A stretch of 64,000 bases of DNA from Phocaeicola coprocola DSM 17136. Its GTDB lineage: Bacteria > Bacteroidota > Bacteroidia > Bacteroidales > Bacteroidaceae. A program made the position numbers and the translations under genes. Shown here one piece after another: positions 1 through 7,756 of this stretch (its first letter is position 1; each line of letters begins with the position of its first letter). The stretch covers positions 1 to 64,000 of the forward strand of contig NZ_DS981512.1 of assembly GCF_000154845.1 (NCBI RefSeq), in the 5' to 3' direction. The notes below the pieces were generated by a model. It was not told the DNA's origin. It searched no databases and saw only the letters and a list, made by a program, of their open reading frames with translations.

Positions 1-1831
1 TCCTATTTTGGGTACCATTCGAGATACGACCCCATTAAGGTAGGATATCCTGCTTTTCGCAGGCTATCATTATTTATCGCCACTTTCAATATAGGACTGT
101 CAGCGATACGCCAATAACCTTTGCGAGTGTTTCCCCATTCACATGCCTTATATTTTTCTATACCGCATTTAATGAGGTTTGCCACCTTGGTCTTGGGTTT
201 CTTCCAAGCTTTCCATATACACATACGTATTCTACGTCTTAACCACTCATCTGTGTCAAGAAGAAAGCGTTTCATATCGGCAAGGTGATAGTATCCAATC
301 CACCCACGTATGTAATCTTTCAGCTTCTGTTTCCTCTTGACGTATCCCCATCCATTGCTACGATTAGTCAGCTCTTTGAGGCTCAATTTCATCTTTGCTT
401 TGGATTTAGGGTGTACTGTAAGGCGATATTTGCCTTTCATTACATAAAAGGAATAACCGAGATACTTCACTCCTCGAACATACGATACTACAGTCTTTTC
501 CTTGTTGACTTTAAGGTATAGAGTTCCCTCTATAAATCGGGTTATGGACTCTATGACTCTTCTTGCTGCCCTTTTGGACTTACAGAATATCATCGAGTCA
601 TCGGCATACCGCACAAAAGGAAGTCCTCTGCGTTCGAGTTCCTTGTCCAGCTCATTGAGCATAATATTACTTAACAATGGACTTAGTGGTCCTCCTTGGG
701 GAGTTCCTTCCTCGCTCACTTCGAACAGACCTTTGTTCATTACACCGCTTCGGAGATATTTGTGTATCAGACTGACAACTCTGCCGTCTTTAATAGTACG
801 GCTGAGAATTTCTATGAGTTTGCTATGGTTCACGGTATCGAAGAAGCGTTCAAGGTCAAGGTCTACAACGTACGTGTAGCCTGTATTGATTATCTCTTGG
901 GCTCCTCTCACCGCGTCATGACAACCTCTTCTCGGACGGAAGCCATAACTTCTCCTGGAGAATTGTTTCTCATATATAGGACTCAGAACTTGGTTAATGG
1001 CTTGTTGCACCAAACGGTCTACCACAGTGGGGATTCCTAATAGACGCATCTTGCCATTGTCCTTGGGGATTTCTACCCTTTTGACGGGGTTCGGACGGTA
1101 AGAACCGTCCATCAAGGAACGGATGAGCGCATCTTTGTTGGCTAATAGCCATAAAAACAATTGTTCACATGACATATTGTCGATACCGCCACAGCCCTTG
1201 TTTCCAATCACTGCCTTATAGGATCGGTTTAGGTTCGCAGGACTCAGGATTTGCTCGAAAAGGTGTTCCTTGTCGAATGGTACTTCCACGATGTTGTCTT
1301 CACATATCCACATGAAAGTCTGCACTCCCTCATACCATTCGGTTTCCGACCTATCTCTTTGAGGGCAGTCATTAACTTCGGATAATGTTTTCTGCATTCG
1401 TTCTTTCATTAGGTATGTTTCAATTACTATCGTTTAATTATTAGGTTCAGTCCTTCGCAAACCTATCGGCTCGTTTGCTACTATGACTTCTGCTGACTTC
1501 TCACGGCAAGCTTTACTCCGCTGATTTCGATTTTTTTCTATTTTCATGCGTCCGTGAGACCTCCTCGGATAAGGGTATTAACTTTCAATCTTATGTCTGC
1601 TTCATCTACATTAACCGTTCCGAATAGCTATAGGGCTTTGGTTTGGGTAGCAACCTTACCCACGGTTTTTATGCCTTATATGAAGTTTCTGTTCGTCAGA
1701 CCAGATGTTTGCCGCCAGCTTCTTTCAGATTCCACCTCACGATGGACACCCTTGCTATTGGCTGTATGATTCCCGCTATTAGGGCTCATTGGGGACTTGC
1801 ACCCGTTAGCTAATACTCATGCCGAGCATAC
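1..1831 (-). mobile_element. Group II intron, partial (3' end beyond window)
   Basis: A retroelement ribozyme on the minus strand. The maturase ORF occupies 3-1409 and about 420 bases of non-coding 5' RNA lie at 1410-1831. Near 1792-1812 the minus strand reads gctaacgggtgcaagtcc, the kind of motif seen in domain I of bacterial group II introns. The ORF stops at base 3, so domains V and VI and the 3' splice site are outside the window. The 5' end is not certain: I place it just after the large hairpin at 1832-1879, where the minus strand reads gtatgctcgg. A strict GUGYG start is not visible, so the boundary could be off by tens of bases. Insertion next to a terminator-like hairpin is typical of group IIC introns. 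Confidence 0.75.
3..1409 (-). CDS. ltrA: Group II intron-encoded reverse transcriptase/maturase
   Basis: 468-residue intron-encoded protein that would splice its host intron RNA and reverse-transcribe it during retrohoming. The reverse transcriptase fingers-palm runs from about residue 60 to 330, with PQGGPLSPLLSN near 237-248 and the catalytic YADD at 268-271. A maturase domain X follows (GWIGYYHLADM region, then YWRIADSPIL near the C terminus). No HNH endonuclease domain follows domain X, as in IIC-type and some other bacterial classes. The frame is intact, so the intron may be active. It lies inside the intron's domain IV. Family assignment is firm; the intron class is inferred. Confidence 0.93.
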   Translation of the reverse strand: MKERMQKTLSEVNDCPQRDRSETEWYEGVQTFMWICEDNIVEVPFDKEHLFEQILSPANLNRSYKAVIGNKGCGGIDNMSCEQLFLWLLANKDALIRSLMDGSYRPNPVKRVEIPKDNGKMRLLGIPTVVDRLVQQAINQVLSPIYEKQFSRRSYGFRPRRGCHDAVRGAQEIINTGYTYVVDLDLERFFDTVNHSKLIEILSRTIKDGRVVSLIHKYLRSGVMNKGLFEVSEEGTPQGGPLSPLLSNIMLNELDKELERRGLPFVRYADDSMIFCKSKRAARRVIESITRFIEGTLYLKVNKEKTVVSYVRGVKYLGYSFYVMKGKYRLTVHPKSKAKMKLSLKELTNRSNGWGYVKRKQKLKDYIRGWIGYYHLADMKRFLLDTDEWLRRRIRMCIWKAWKKPKTKVANLIKCGIEKYKACEWGNTRKGYWRIADSPILKVAINNDSLRKAGYPTLMGSYLEWYPK

Positions 1832-1879
1832 TATCCCCTTTTAGACGGGTGCCGACTGGCGCCCGTCTAAAAGGGGATA
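1832..1879. repeat. Large hairpin next to group II intron 5' end
   Basis: Two 22-base arms (1832-1853 and 1858-1879) pair with one G-T wobble around a 4-base loop (gact). The arms contain atcccctttt and aaaaggggat, so the structure resembles a strong terminator or a mobile-element hairpin. It separates the intron 5' end from the truncated IS982-type transposase. Group IIC introns recognise such hairpins as targets, which would explain the position; it could instead be the end of another small element. Confidence 0.7.
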
Positions 1880-1881
1880 CC

Positions 1882-2680
1882 CTAAAATTGGAAGTTTACC
1901 GCATAATTCCTTATAATCATAAACTGGTCACACAATTGCGAGAATATGGTTTCAATTCTTTTTCTCGCTTTGGCAAAAGCTGGGAATGTTGGCTTCCATT
2001 CTTTTTGATTACATCTGTATGGTACCTCCAATCTGATATTGGCAGTTTCAAACAGATCCAATTGCACTTGGGCACTTATATATCCTCTGTCCCCTATGAC
2101 TGTACAATTACTATAATCCACTTTCACATCCTTCAGGTAATGAATGTCATGCACACTTGCCTTAGTGAGGTCAAAGGAATGGATGACACCACTTAACCCA
2201 CAGACTGCATGGAGTTTATACCCATAATAATACATGCTTTGTGATGCGCAGTAGCCTACCCCGGGTGCTTTACTAAAATCCTTCTTTCCCATACTGCAAC
2301 GTTTGGAACGGGCAATACGACATACTTCTATCGGCTTCGAATCAATACAGAAACAGTCTTCACCACCATCCATTTCAGAAACCATTCTTTCTCGGATTGC
2401 ATTACATAGGGAGGAAGTTGTTTTACGCCTGTCATTGTATTGTCGGCGGGAAATAAGGTTGGGTATTTCAACCCTATATTCCTGTAGCTTTGCAAACAAC
2501 AGAAACTCACTGTCAATACGGGGCAGCCTCTGACGCCATGTTCAAAGCCACTACTTCAAGGTCTGAGAATTTAGGGACGACTCCTCGTCTTGGCACATTC
2601 CCAGATTCATTGACTAAATTGCCGGCAATTTGCTTGCATATGTTCAGTAATTTTGCGAATATTGCATATAAGTTGTGCAT
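1882..2680 (-). pseudogene. IS982-family transposase, frameshifted and 3'-truncated
   Basis: Two minus-strand pieces make one transposase. The N-terminal part starts at the ATG at 2680 (MHNLYAIFAKLL) and runs to a stop near 2513. The rest (FAKLQEYR to NYAVNFQF) is in another frame down to 1882. At about 2522-2530 the sequence gctgccccgtattgac shifts frame by one: read across, it gives SEA then RIDSEFLLFAKLQ, as expected for the family. DDE-type signatures are present (CIDSKPIEV, GDRGY, RIETIFSQLCDQF). The usual C-terminal end after RNYA is missing and is replaced by the hairpin and intron. An inverted pair agttgtgcat/atgcacaact at about 2671 and 2735 may mark the element's upstream end. Not functional as it stands. 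Confidence 0.85.
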
Positions 2681-2803
2681 ACGATATTTGTCTATTAAAA
2701 GTTTGGTCACCTTTAATTTACTAAATATCAACAATATGCACAACTTTTTAAACATAAATCTTTTATAATTTAATTCCGCCAATAGGTTAATAGATATATC
2801 ATT

Positions 2804-3433
2804 ATGAAACGCCTATTTTTTGTTATCCTGTTCGCGATAGCGACAGCTAACCTATACGCACAATATTTCATGGCAGACACGGTTAAGCTCAATGCAACTT
2901 ACCGTGAATTGCTGAAGCATCCGGAGAGCAAGGAAGCGCAGATGGCTTATTTCGAGGCTTTCCCAAATACATGGATGGAATACATCGTAACTTATCAGTT
3001 TGATCCGGATGATAAAGAAGGAAGAAAAAATCTATATTTTGCAGGACACAAACATGTATATGCTTTTGAATATAAACTGAATCTAATTCCGGATTCTTTA
3101 TATTACAAGAAACTGGTAAACATTGCAATCGGAGGTAGAATAGATGCCGATGCTGCCAATTATCTACAGAGTTGCGTAAAAAGTCACATGATTGACCATT
3201 CGGAACAGATATTGAATGCATTGGCTCCGCTTTGTAAAAGACACCGATTTGAGTTTTGGGAATTTTACTTCTCGAATATTGTAAAATCAGCTGACATTGA
3301 GGAAGAGTTAAATCGATTAGTAGAACTGCATAAGAACTGCCATCCGGAAGACGTGCAAATGATGAAGGATGCTTTCAAGTATTTCTACAATGGAGTAAAC
3401 TTTTTCTCTCACGGTTATTTGGATGCCGATTAA
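2804..3433 (+). CDS. Secreted protein of unknown function, tandem copy 1
   Basis: 209 residues beginning with a signal peptide (MKRLFFVILFAIATANLYAQ, probable cleavage after A19). The mature part is largely alpha-helical by appearance, rich in charged and aromatic residues, with no membrane segment and no domain I recognise. It is nearly identical to the next gene; the first ~85 residues are the same and differences cluster in the last third (for example NIVKSADIEEE here against NIIAVKTIEEE). The pattern of helical units (KHPESKEAQMAYFEAFP) could suggest a repeat scaffold, but that is only an impression. Likely periplasmic. No catalytic motif is visible. Confidence 0.8.
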   Translation: MKRLFFVILFAIATANLYAQYFMADTVKLNATYRELLKHPESKEAQMAYFEAFPNTWMEYIVTYQFDPDDKEGRKNLYFAGHKHVYAFEYKLNLIPDSLYYKKLVNIAIGGRIDADAANYLQSCVKSHMIDHSEQILNALAPLCKRHRFEFWEFYFSNIVKSADIEEELNRLVELHKNCHPEDVQMMKDAFKYFYNGVNFFSHGYLDAD

Positions 3434-3485
3434 GAATTGTGTTTTACCAATGCGCGAAACAATAGCAAAACAAAAAAATAACACT

Positions 3486-4115
3486 ATGAAACGCCTATTT
3501 TTTGTTATCCTGTTCGCGATAGCGACAGCTAACCTATACGCACAATATTTCATGGCAGACACGGTTAAGCTCAATGCAACTTACCGTGAATTGCTGAAGC
3601 ATCCGGAGAGCAAGGAAGCGCAGATGGCTTATTTCGAGGCTTTCCCAAATACATGGATGGAATACATCGTAACTTATCAGTTTGATCCGGATGATAAAGA
3701 AGGAAGAAAAAATCTATATTTTGCAGGACACAAACATGTATATGCTTTTCAATATAAACTGAATCTAATTCCGGATTCTTTATATTACAAGAAACTGGTA
3801 AACATTGCAATCGGAGGTAGAAAAGATGCCGATGCTGCCAATTATCTACAAAGTTGCGTAGAAAGTCACATGATTGACCATTCGGAACAGATATTGAATG
3901 CGTTGGCTCCGCTACGTAAAGGACACCGGTTTGAGTTTTGGGAATTTTATTTCTCAAACATCATAGCGGTAAAGACCATTGAAGAAGAGCTGAACCGGTT
4001 AGTAGAACTGCATAAAGACTGCCATCCGGAAGACGTACAAATGATGAAGGATGCGTTCAAGTATTTTTATAATGGAGTCAACTTTTTCTCTATCGGTTAT
4101 TTGGAAGCTGATTGA
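3486..4115 (+). CDS. Secreted protein of unknown function, tandem copy 2
   Basis: 209 residues, duplicate of the preceding gene with a 682-base start-to-start spacing. An in-frame ATG upstream at 3423 would add 21 residues, but MKRLFFVIL at 3486 reproduces the start and signal peptide of copy 1, so 3486 is chosen. Shared 3' flank (atagcaaaaca follows both copies) shows that the duplicated unit includes some downstream sequence. DNA identity is close to complete over the first 300 bases, so the duplication is recent or kept similar by recombination. Substitutions such as E to Q at 88, K to E in SCVKSH/SCVESH, and the altered C-terminal third show early divergence. Function unknown. Confidence 0.8.
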   Translation: MKRLFFVILFAIATANLYAQYFMADTVKLNATYRELLKHPESKEAQMAYFEAFPNTWMEYIVTYQFDPDDKEGRKNLYFAGHKHVYAFQYKLNLIPDSLYYKKLVNIAIGGRKDADAANYLQSCVESHMIDHSEQILNALAPLRKGHRFEFWEFYFSNIIAVKTIEEELNRLVELHKDCHPEDVQMMKDAFKYFYNGVNFFSIGYLEAD

Positions 4116-4344
4116 GGATGAATTTCATATACAAAAAGATAGCAAAACAGTCAATTGAGTATCAAATCCATCAAATTAGTCTATTTTCCCCATCAGCACA
4201 TTCTGAAGATTTTCATCAAACAGAACGAAATATTAATATCAACTTCGCTTGTAACTATTCGTATTGCATTCCAATATTTTTCAACAGTTTAATAAGCGTA
4301 CTTATATTAAAAATTAAAAGTATCTAAACCGTCAAAGAATAATA

Positions 4345-4410
4345 AAAAAACATGCTGAAGTTTTAAGTAAAATATGCTCAAGTTTTACTAAAAACTTCAG
4401 CATGTTTTTT
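4345..4410. repeat. 20-bp perfect inverted repeat with internal motif
   Basis: Arms at 4345-4364 and 4391-4410 are exact reverse complements; each contains the CTTCAGCATG/CATGCTGAAG core. The spacer carries a further diverged copy (tatgctcaag). The minus-strand sequence of 4369-4395 matches 24 of 27 bases of 20638-20664, so this is a dispersed intergenic element. It could act as a bidirectional terminator because A and T runs flank the stem. Confidence 0.7.
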
Positions 4411-4454
4411 TATTACTTTCACAACACTTCCCTTAATCTGTTATTTCTTTTTTC

Positions 4455-4462
4455 TATCTTTG
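4455..4462 (+). promoter_or_regulatory. Bacteroides -7 box for addA
   Basis: TATCTTTG matches TAnnTTTG and lies 29 bases before the chosen addA ATG at 4492. It falls after the longer in-frame ATG at 4402, which supports the shorter start. No clear -33 TTTG is visible. Confidence 0.6.
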
Positions 4463-4491
4463 TTTTTACGAACAGGAAACAACGTAAAAAA

Positions 4492-7400
4492 ATGACAGAT
4501 TATCCACGATTACTGGTCTACAAAGCTTCGGCAGGTTCGGGAAAAACATTTACTCTTGCCGTACAATATATCAAACAACTTATTGAAGATACTCACGCTT
4601 ACCGCCGCATTCTTGCCGTAACGTTTACCAATAAGGCTACTGCCGAAATGAAAAAACGTATACTGGAGCAACTTTTTGGTTTGGCAAATGGCTTAAAGAG
4701 CTCGGACAGCTATTTGGAAGAGCTGCTGAAAATTACATCAAAAAATGAGGCCGAAATACGGCGTGCTGCACGTGAGGCTTTGACAAACATCATTCACGAT
4801 TACAGTCGTTTTCGCATCGAAACCATCGACTCATTTTTCCAGTCGGTCATGCGCAACCTTGCCCGTGAACTGGAACTGGGAGCTAATATGTCTATTGAAC
4901 TGAATAATGCCGATGTCCTTTCGGATGCAGTAGATGCCATGATTGAAAAGCTCGACCGGCGTTCACCGGTTCTTTACTGGTTACTCGAATATATAGAAGA
5001 ACGTATTGCCGACGACAAACGCTGGAATGTTTCCAACGAAATCAAAGGATTCGGTCGTAATATTTTCGATGAAGGTTATGTAGAAAAAGGCGCCGGACTG
5101 AGAAAAAAGCTGGCAGATTCCCAATTCATTCCTACCTACCGTAAACAGCTACAGGATATCCGCACGGAAGCACTGGAAGAGATGAAAGGCTTCAACGAAC
5201 AGTTTCTTGGTATACTGGAAGTAAACGGCTTGAACCCCGCTGACCTGAAAAACGGTTCTCGAGGCATAGGAAGCTATTTCAATAAAATCGGGAATGGTTA
5301 TCTGGGAAGTGACGTACGCAACGCAACTGTAGAAAAATGTCTGGAAAGTGAAGAGAACTGGACAACAAAGACTTCTGCTTACCGTGACACAATTCGTTCA
5401 CTGGCAGCAAATGAGCTGATTCCTCTGCTGAAAACTGCGGAAGATTTCCGACCGAAAAACAATATACTGGTAAACTCCTGCGACCTTTCGCTCCGTTATC
5501 TGAACAATCTCCGTCTGCTTGCCAATATCGATGAAGAAGTACGCCTGCAAAACCAGTTGCACAATCGTTTTCTATTATCGGATACCAATGCACTGTTGCA
5601 CGGACTGATTCGTGAAGGAGATGCCTCGTTTGTGTACGAGAAAATCGGTACAACCATCGACACGGTAATGATTGATGAGTTTCAGGATACCTCACGCATG
5701 CAATGGGAAAACTTCCATCTGCTGCTCGAAGAAAGCCTTGCCCAAAAAGAAGGCAGTCTCATCGTGGGCGATATCAAACAAAGTATTTACCGGTGGAGAA
5801 ACGGTGACTGGAAGATTCTTGCCGGACTGGGTGAGGATAAAACTTTACGTGTGCGCGAATGTACCCTCGGGACTAACTGGCGAAGTGAAGCACGCATCAT
5901 CCACTTCAACAACGAAATATTTACCGCTGCCTGCAAGGTACTGAACCAACGCTACGAAGATGAAATGGGAGAACCCTGCATACAGCTTCAGCACGCTTAC
6001 AGCGATGTATGCCAGCAGACAGCCAAAAAGGATGAAAAAGGATATGTAAAGCTAAGTTTTCTTTCGGATGAAAAGGAACATCCGTATGCCGAAACAATGC
6101 TGGAGGAACTGGCATCGGAGGTTGTTTCACTCATTAATCAGGGAGTCCGTACAAATGATATTGCCATTCTGGTACGTAAAAACAAGACAATCCCTGCCAT
6201 AGCTGATTATTTCGACAAGCATACACCTTACAGGATTGTATCGGATGAGGCTTTCCGGCTGGATGCTTCTCTTGCCATCTGCATGATGATAGACGGATTA
6301 CGCTATCTGACATCTCCCGACGATCATATAGCTCTGGCAAGACTGGCGACTGCCTATCAGCGTGAAGTACTGAAACGCAATATCGACTTAAATACGGTTC
6401 TGCTGAATCAAGTAAAAAGTTACCTGCCGGCAAGTTTTGTCCTCCTGCGGGAAGAACTAAGGCTGATGCCTTTATACGAGCTTCTGGAAAAACTGTTCAT
6501 TCTGTTCGACATGCAGCTCATCGAAAAACAGGATGCATACATCTGTGCTTTTTATGACGCCGTAACAGAATATATGCAGAATAATTCTTCCGAACTTACC
6601 GCTTTCATCTCATACTGGGACGAACGCCTTCACGAAAAGACAATTCCTTCGGGAGAAATAGAAGGGATTCGGATTCTCTCTATCCATAAGTCAAAAGGTC
6701 TGGAGTATCATACGGTTTTACTTCCCTTCTGCGACTGGAAAATGGAGAATGAAACCAACAGTCATCTCATCTGGTGTTCGGTAGCAGGAACAGCGAAGAA
6801 TACAGACCGTCCGCCTTTCAACGAACTGGATATCGTTCCGGTAAACTATTCGGGTGCAATGGCAGAATCAGTCTACCGCGATAGTTATCTGGAAGAACGG
6901 CTTCAACTCTGGGTTGACAATCTGAATCTGTTGTATGTTGCCTTTACCCGTGCATGCAAAAACCTTATTGTATGGGGAAAAGCCAAGCAAAAGGGTTCTG
7001 TTTCCGAACTGCTTCTGGAAGCTTTGCCACACGTATCACTCACAATGGAGGAAACATCTCCGGAAGCAGCAGAAGAAAACGAAAGCTCCGGCGAAACCAA
7101 CTCCGAAATATATGAATTCGGAAAGCTTTGCGTATCGGAAGAGAAAAAGAAAAAAGAAACGGAAAATCCGCTGGCTGCACAGTCCGAAAACATTCCGATC
7201 CGCATAGAGTCGATAGAAACAGAAATAGAGTTCAAGCAGTCCAACCGTTCTGCCGACTTTATTCGGGGCGATGAAGAGGATGACAAGACAGGCCGCTACA
7301 TCCGTCAAGGACAGTTACTGCACAATGTCTTCGCCTCCATCAGACAGGAAAGCGACTTACCGCAGGCTATCGAGCGACTGCGCTTCGAAGGTATTCTTGA

Positions 7401-7734
7401 GTCAGCCGAACAAGAACAACAGATTTATAAGCTGGCCCAATGGGCACTGGGCAACCCCAAAGTGAAAGACTGGTACAGCGGCGAATGGGAGTTGTACAAC
7501 GAATGCAGCATTATCTATACAGACGATGAAGGCATCATGCAGACCCGCCGTCCGGACCGCGTGATGATGAAAGACGGACAAGTAATTGTTGTCGATTTCA
7601 AATTCGGAAAGCCCAAAGACGGTTACCGCCAGCAAGTCAGCGAATACATGGATCTTTTATCTGCCATGGGATATGAACAGATAAAAGGTTATCTGTGGTA
7701 TGTTTTTGCCAATGAACTGGAAGAAGTTAAATAA
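4492..7734 (+). CDS. addA: UvrD/RecB-type helicase-nuclease, AddA-like
   Basis: 1080 residues. The larger subunit of an AddAB-type double-strand-break resection enzyme: ATP-driven 3'-5' helicase plus nuclease acting on duplex DNA ends. Walker A is ASAGSGKT at residues 12-19; motif II is DEFQD at 395-399; later helicase motifs include GDIKQSIYRWR, ILSIHKSKGLE and LNLLYVAFTRA. The C terminus holds a RecB-like PD-(D/E)XK nuclease core (RRPDRVM then VDFKFG, D1035 and K1037). ATG 4492 is chosen because the promoter box lies between it and the upstream in-frame ATG. The partner addB begins 22 bases after the stop. Length and order are as expected for Bacteroidales. Confidence 0.93.
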   Translation: MTDYPRLLVYKASAGSGKTFTLAVQYIKQLIEDTHAYRRILAVTFTNKATAEMKKRILEQLFGLANGLKSSDSYLEELLKITSKNEAEIRRAAREALTNIIHDYSRFRIETIDSFFQSVMRNLARELELGANMSIELNNADVLSDAVDAMIEKLDRRSPVLYWLLEYIEERIADDKRWNVSNEIKGFGRNIFDEGYVEKGAGLRKKLADSQFIPTYRKQLQDIRTEALEEMKGFNEQFLGILEVNGLNPADLKNGSRGIGSYFNKIGNGYLGSDVRNATVEKCLESEENWTTKTSAYRDTIRSLAANELIPLLKTAEDFRPKNNILVNSCDLSLRYLNNLRLLANIDEEVRLQNQLHNRFLLSDTNALLHGLIREGDASFVYEKIGTTIDTVMIDEFQDTSRMQWENFHLLLEESLAQKEGSLIVGDIKQSIYRWRNGDWKILAGLGEDKTLRVRECTLGTNWRSEARIIHFNNEIFTAACKVLNQRYEDEMGEPCIQLQHAYSDVCQQTAKKDEKGYVKLSFLSDEKEHPYAETMLEELASEVVSLINQGVRTNDIAILVRKNKTIPAIADYFDKHTPYRIVSDEAFRLDASLAICMMIDGLRYLTSPDDHIALARLATAYQREVLKRNIDLNTVLLNQVKSYLPASFVLLREELRLMPLYELLEKLFILFDMQLIEKQDAYICAFYDAVTEYMQNNSSELTAFISYWDERLHEKTIPSGEIEGIRILSIHKSKGLEYHTVLLPFCDWKMENETNSHLIWCSVAGTAKNTDRPPFNELDIVPVNYSGAMAESVYRDSYLEERLQLWVDNLNLLYVAFTRACKNLIVWGKAKQKGSVSELLLEALPHVSLTMEETSPEAAEENESSGETNSEIYEFGKLCVSEEKKKKETENPLAAQSENIPIRIESIETEIEFKQSNRSADFIRGDEEDDKTGRYIRQGQLLHNVFASIRQESDLPQAIERLRFEGILESAEQEQQIYKLAQWALGNPKVKDWYSGEWELYNECSIIYTDDEGIMQTRRPDRVMMKDGQVIVVDFKFGKPKDGYRQQVSEYMDLLSAMGYEQIKGYLWYVFANELEEVK

Positions 7735-7756
7735 ACGACAAAAGCCATCTGGATAT

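Larger units (their letters stand above)
4116..4491 (+). other. Intergenic region upstream of addA
   Basis: About 375 AT-rich bases without a convincing gene. A 71-codon frame at 4112-4327 has no ribosome site or recognisable features. The region holds the inverted repeat at 4345-4410 and a promoter box at 4455-4462. Confidence 0.6.

Noticed and set aside
1832-1879. Hairpin as the terminal inverted repeat of the IS982 element
   Set aside because: It lies inside the lost C-terminal part of the transposase, before any expected IS end, and both arms are together rather than at the two ends of an element.
2889-3957. Minus-strand open frames across the tandem duplicates
   Set aside because: They duplicate because the coding strand duplicates; the plus-strand frames have signal peptides and the expected codon pattern.
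4112-4327. 71-codon open frame before addA
   Set aside because: No ribosome site, no recognisable features, overlaps the stop of the preceding gene, and composition looks like AT-rich intergenic DNA.
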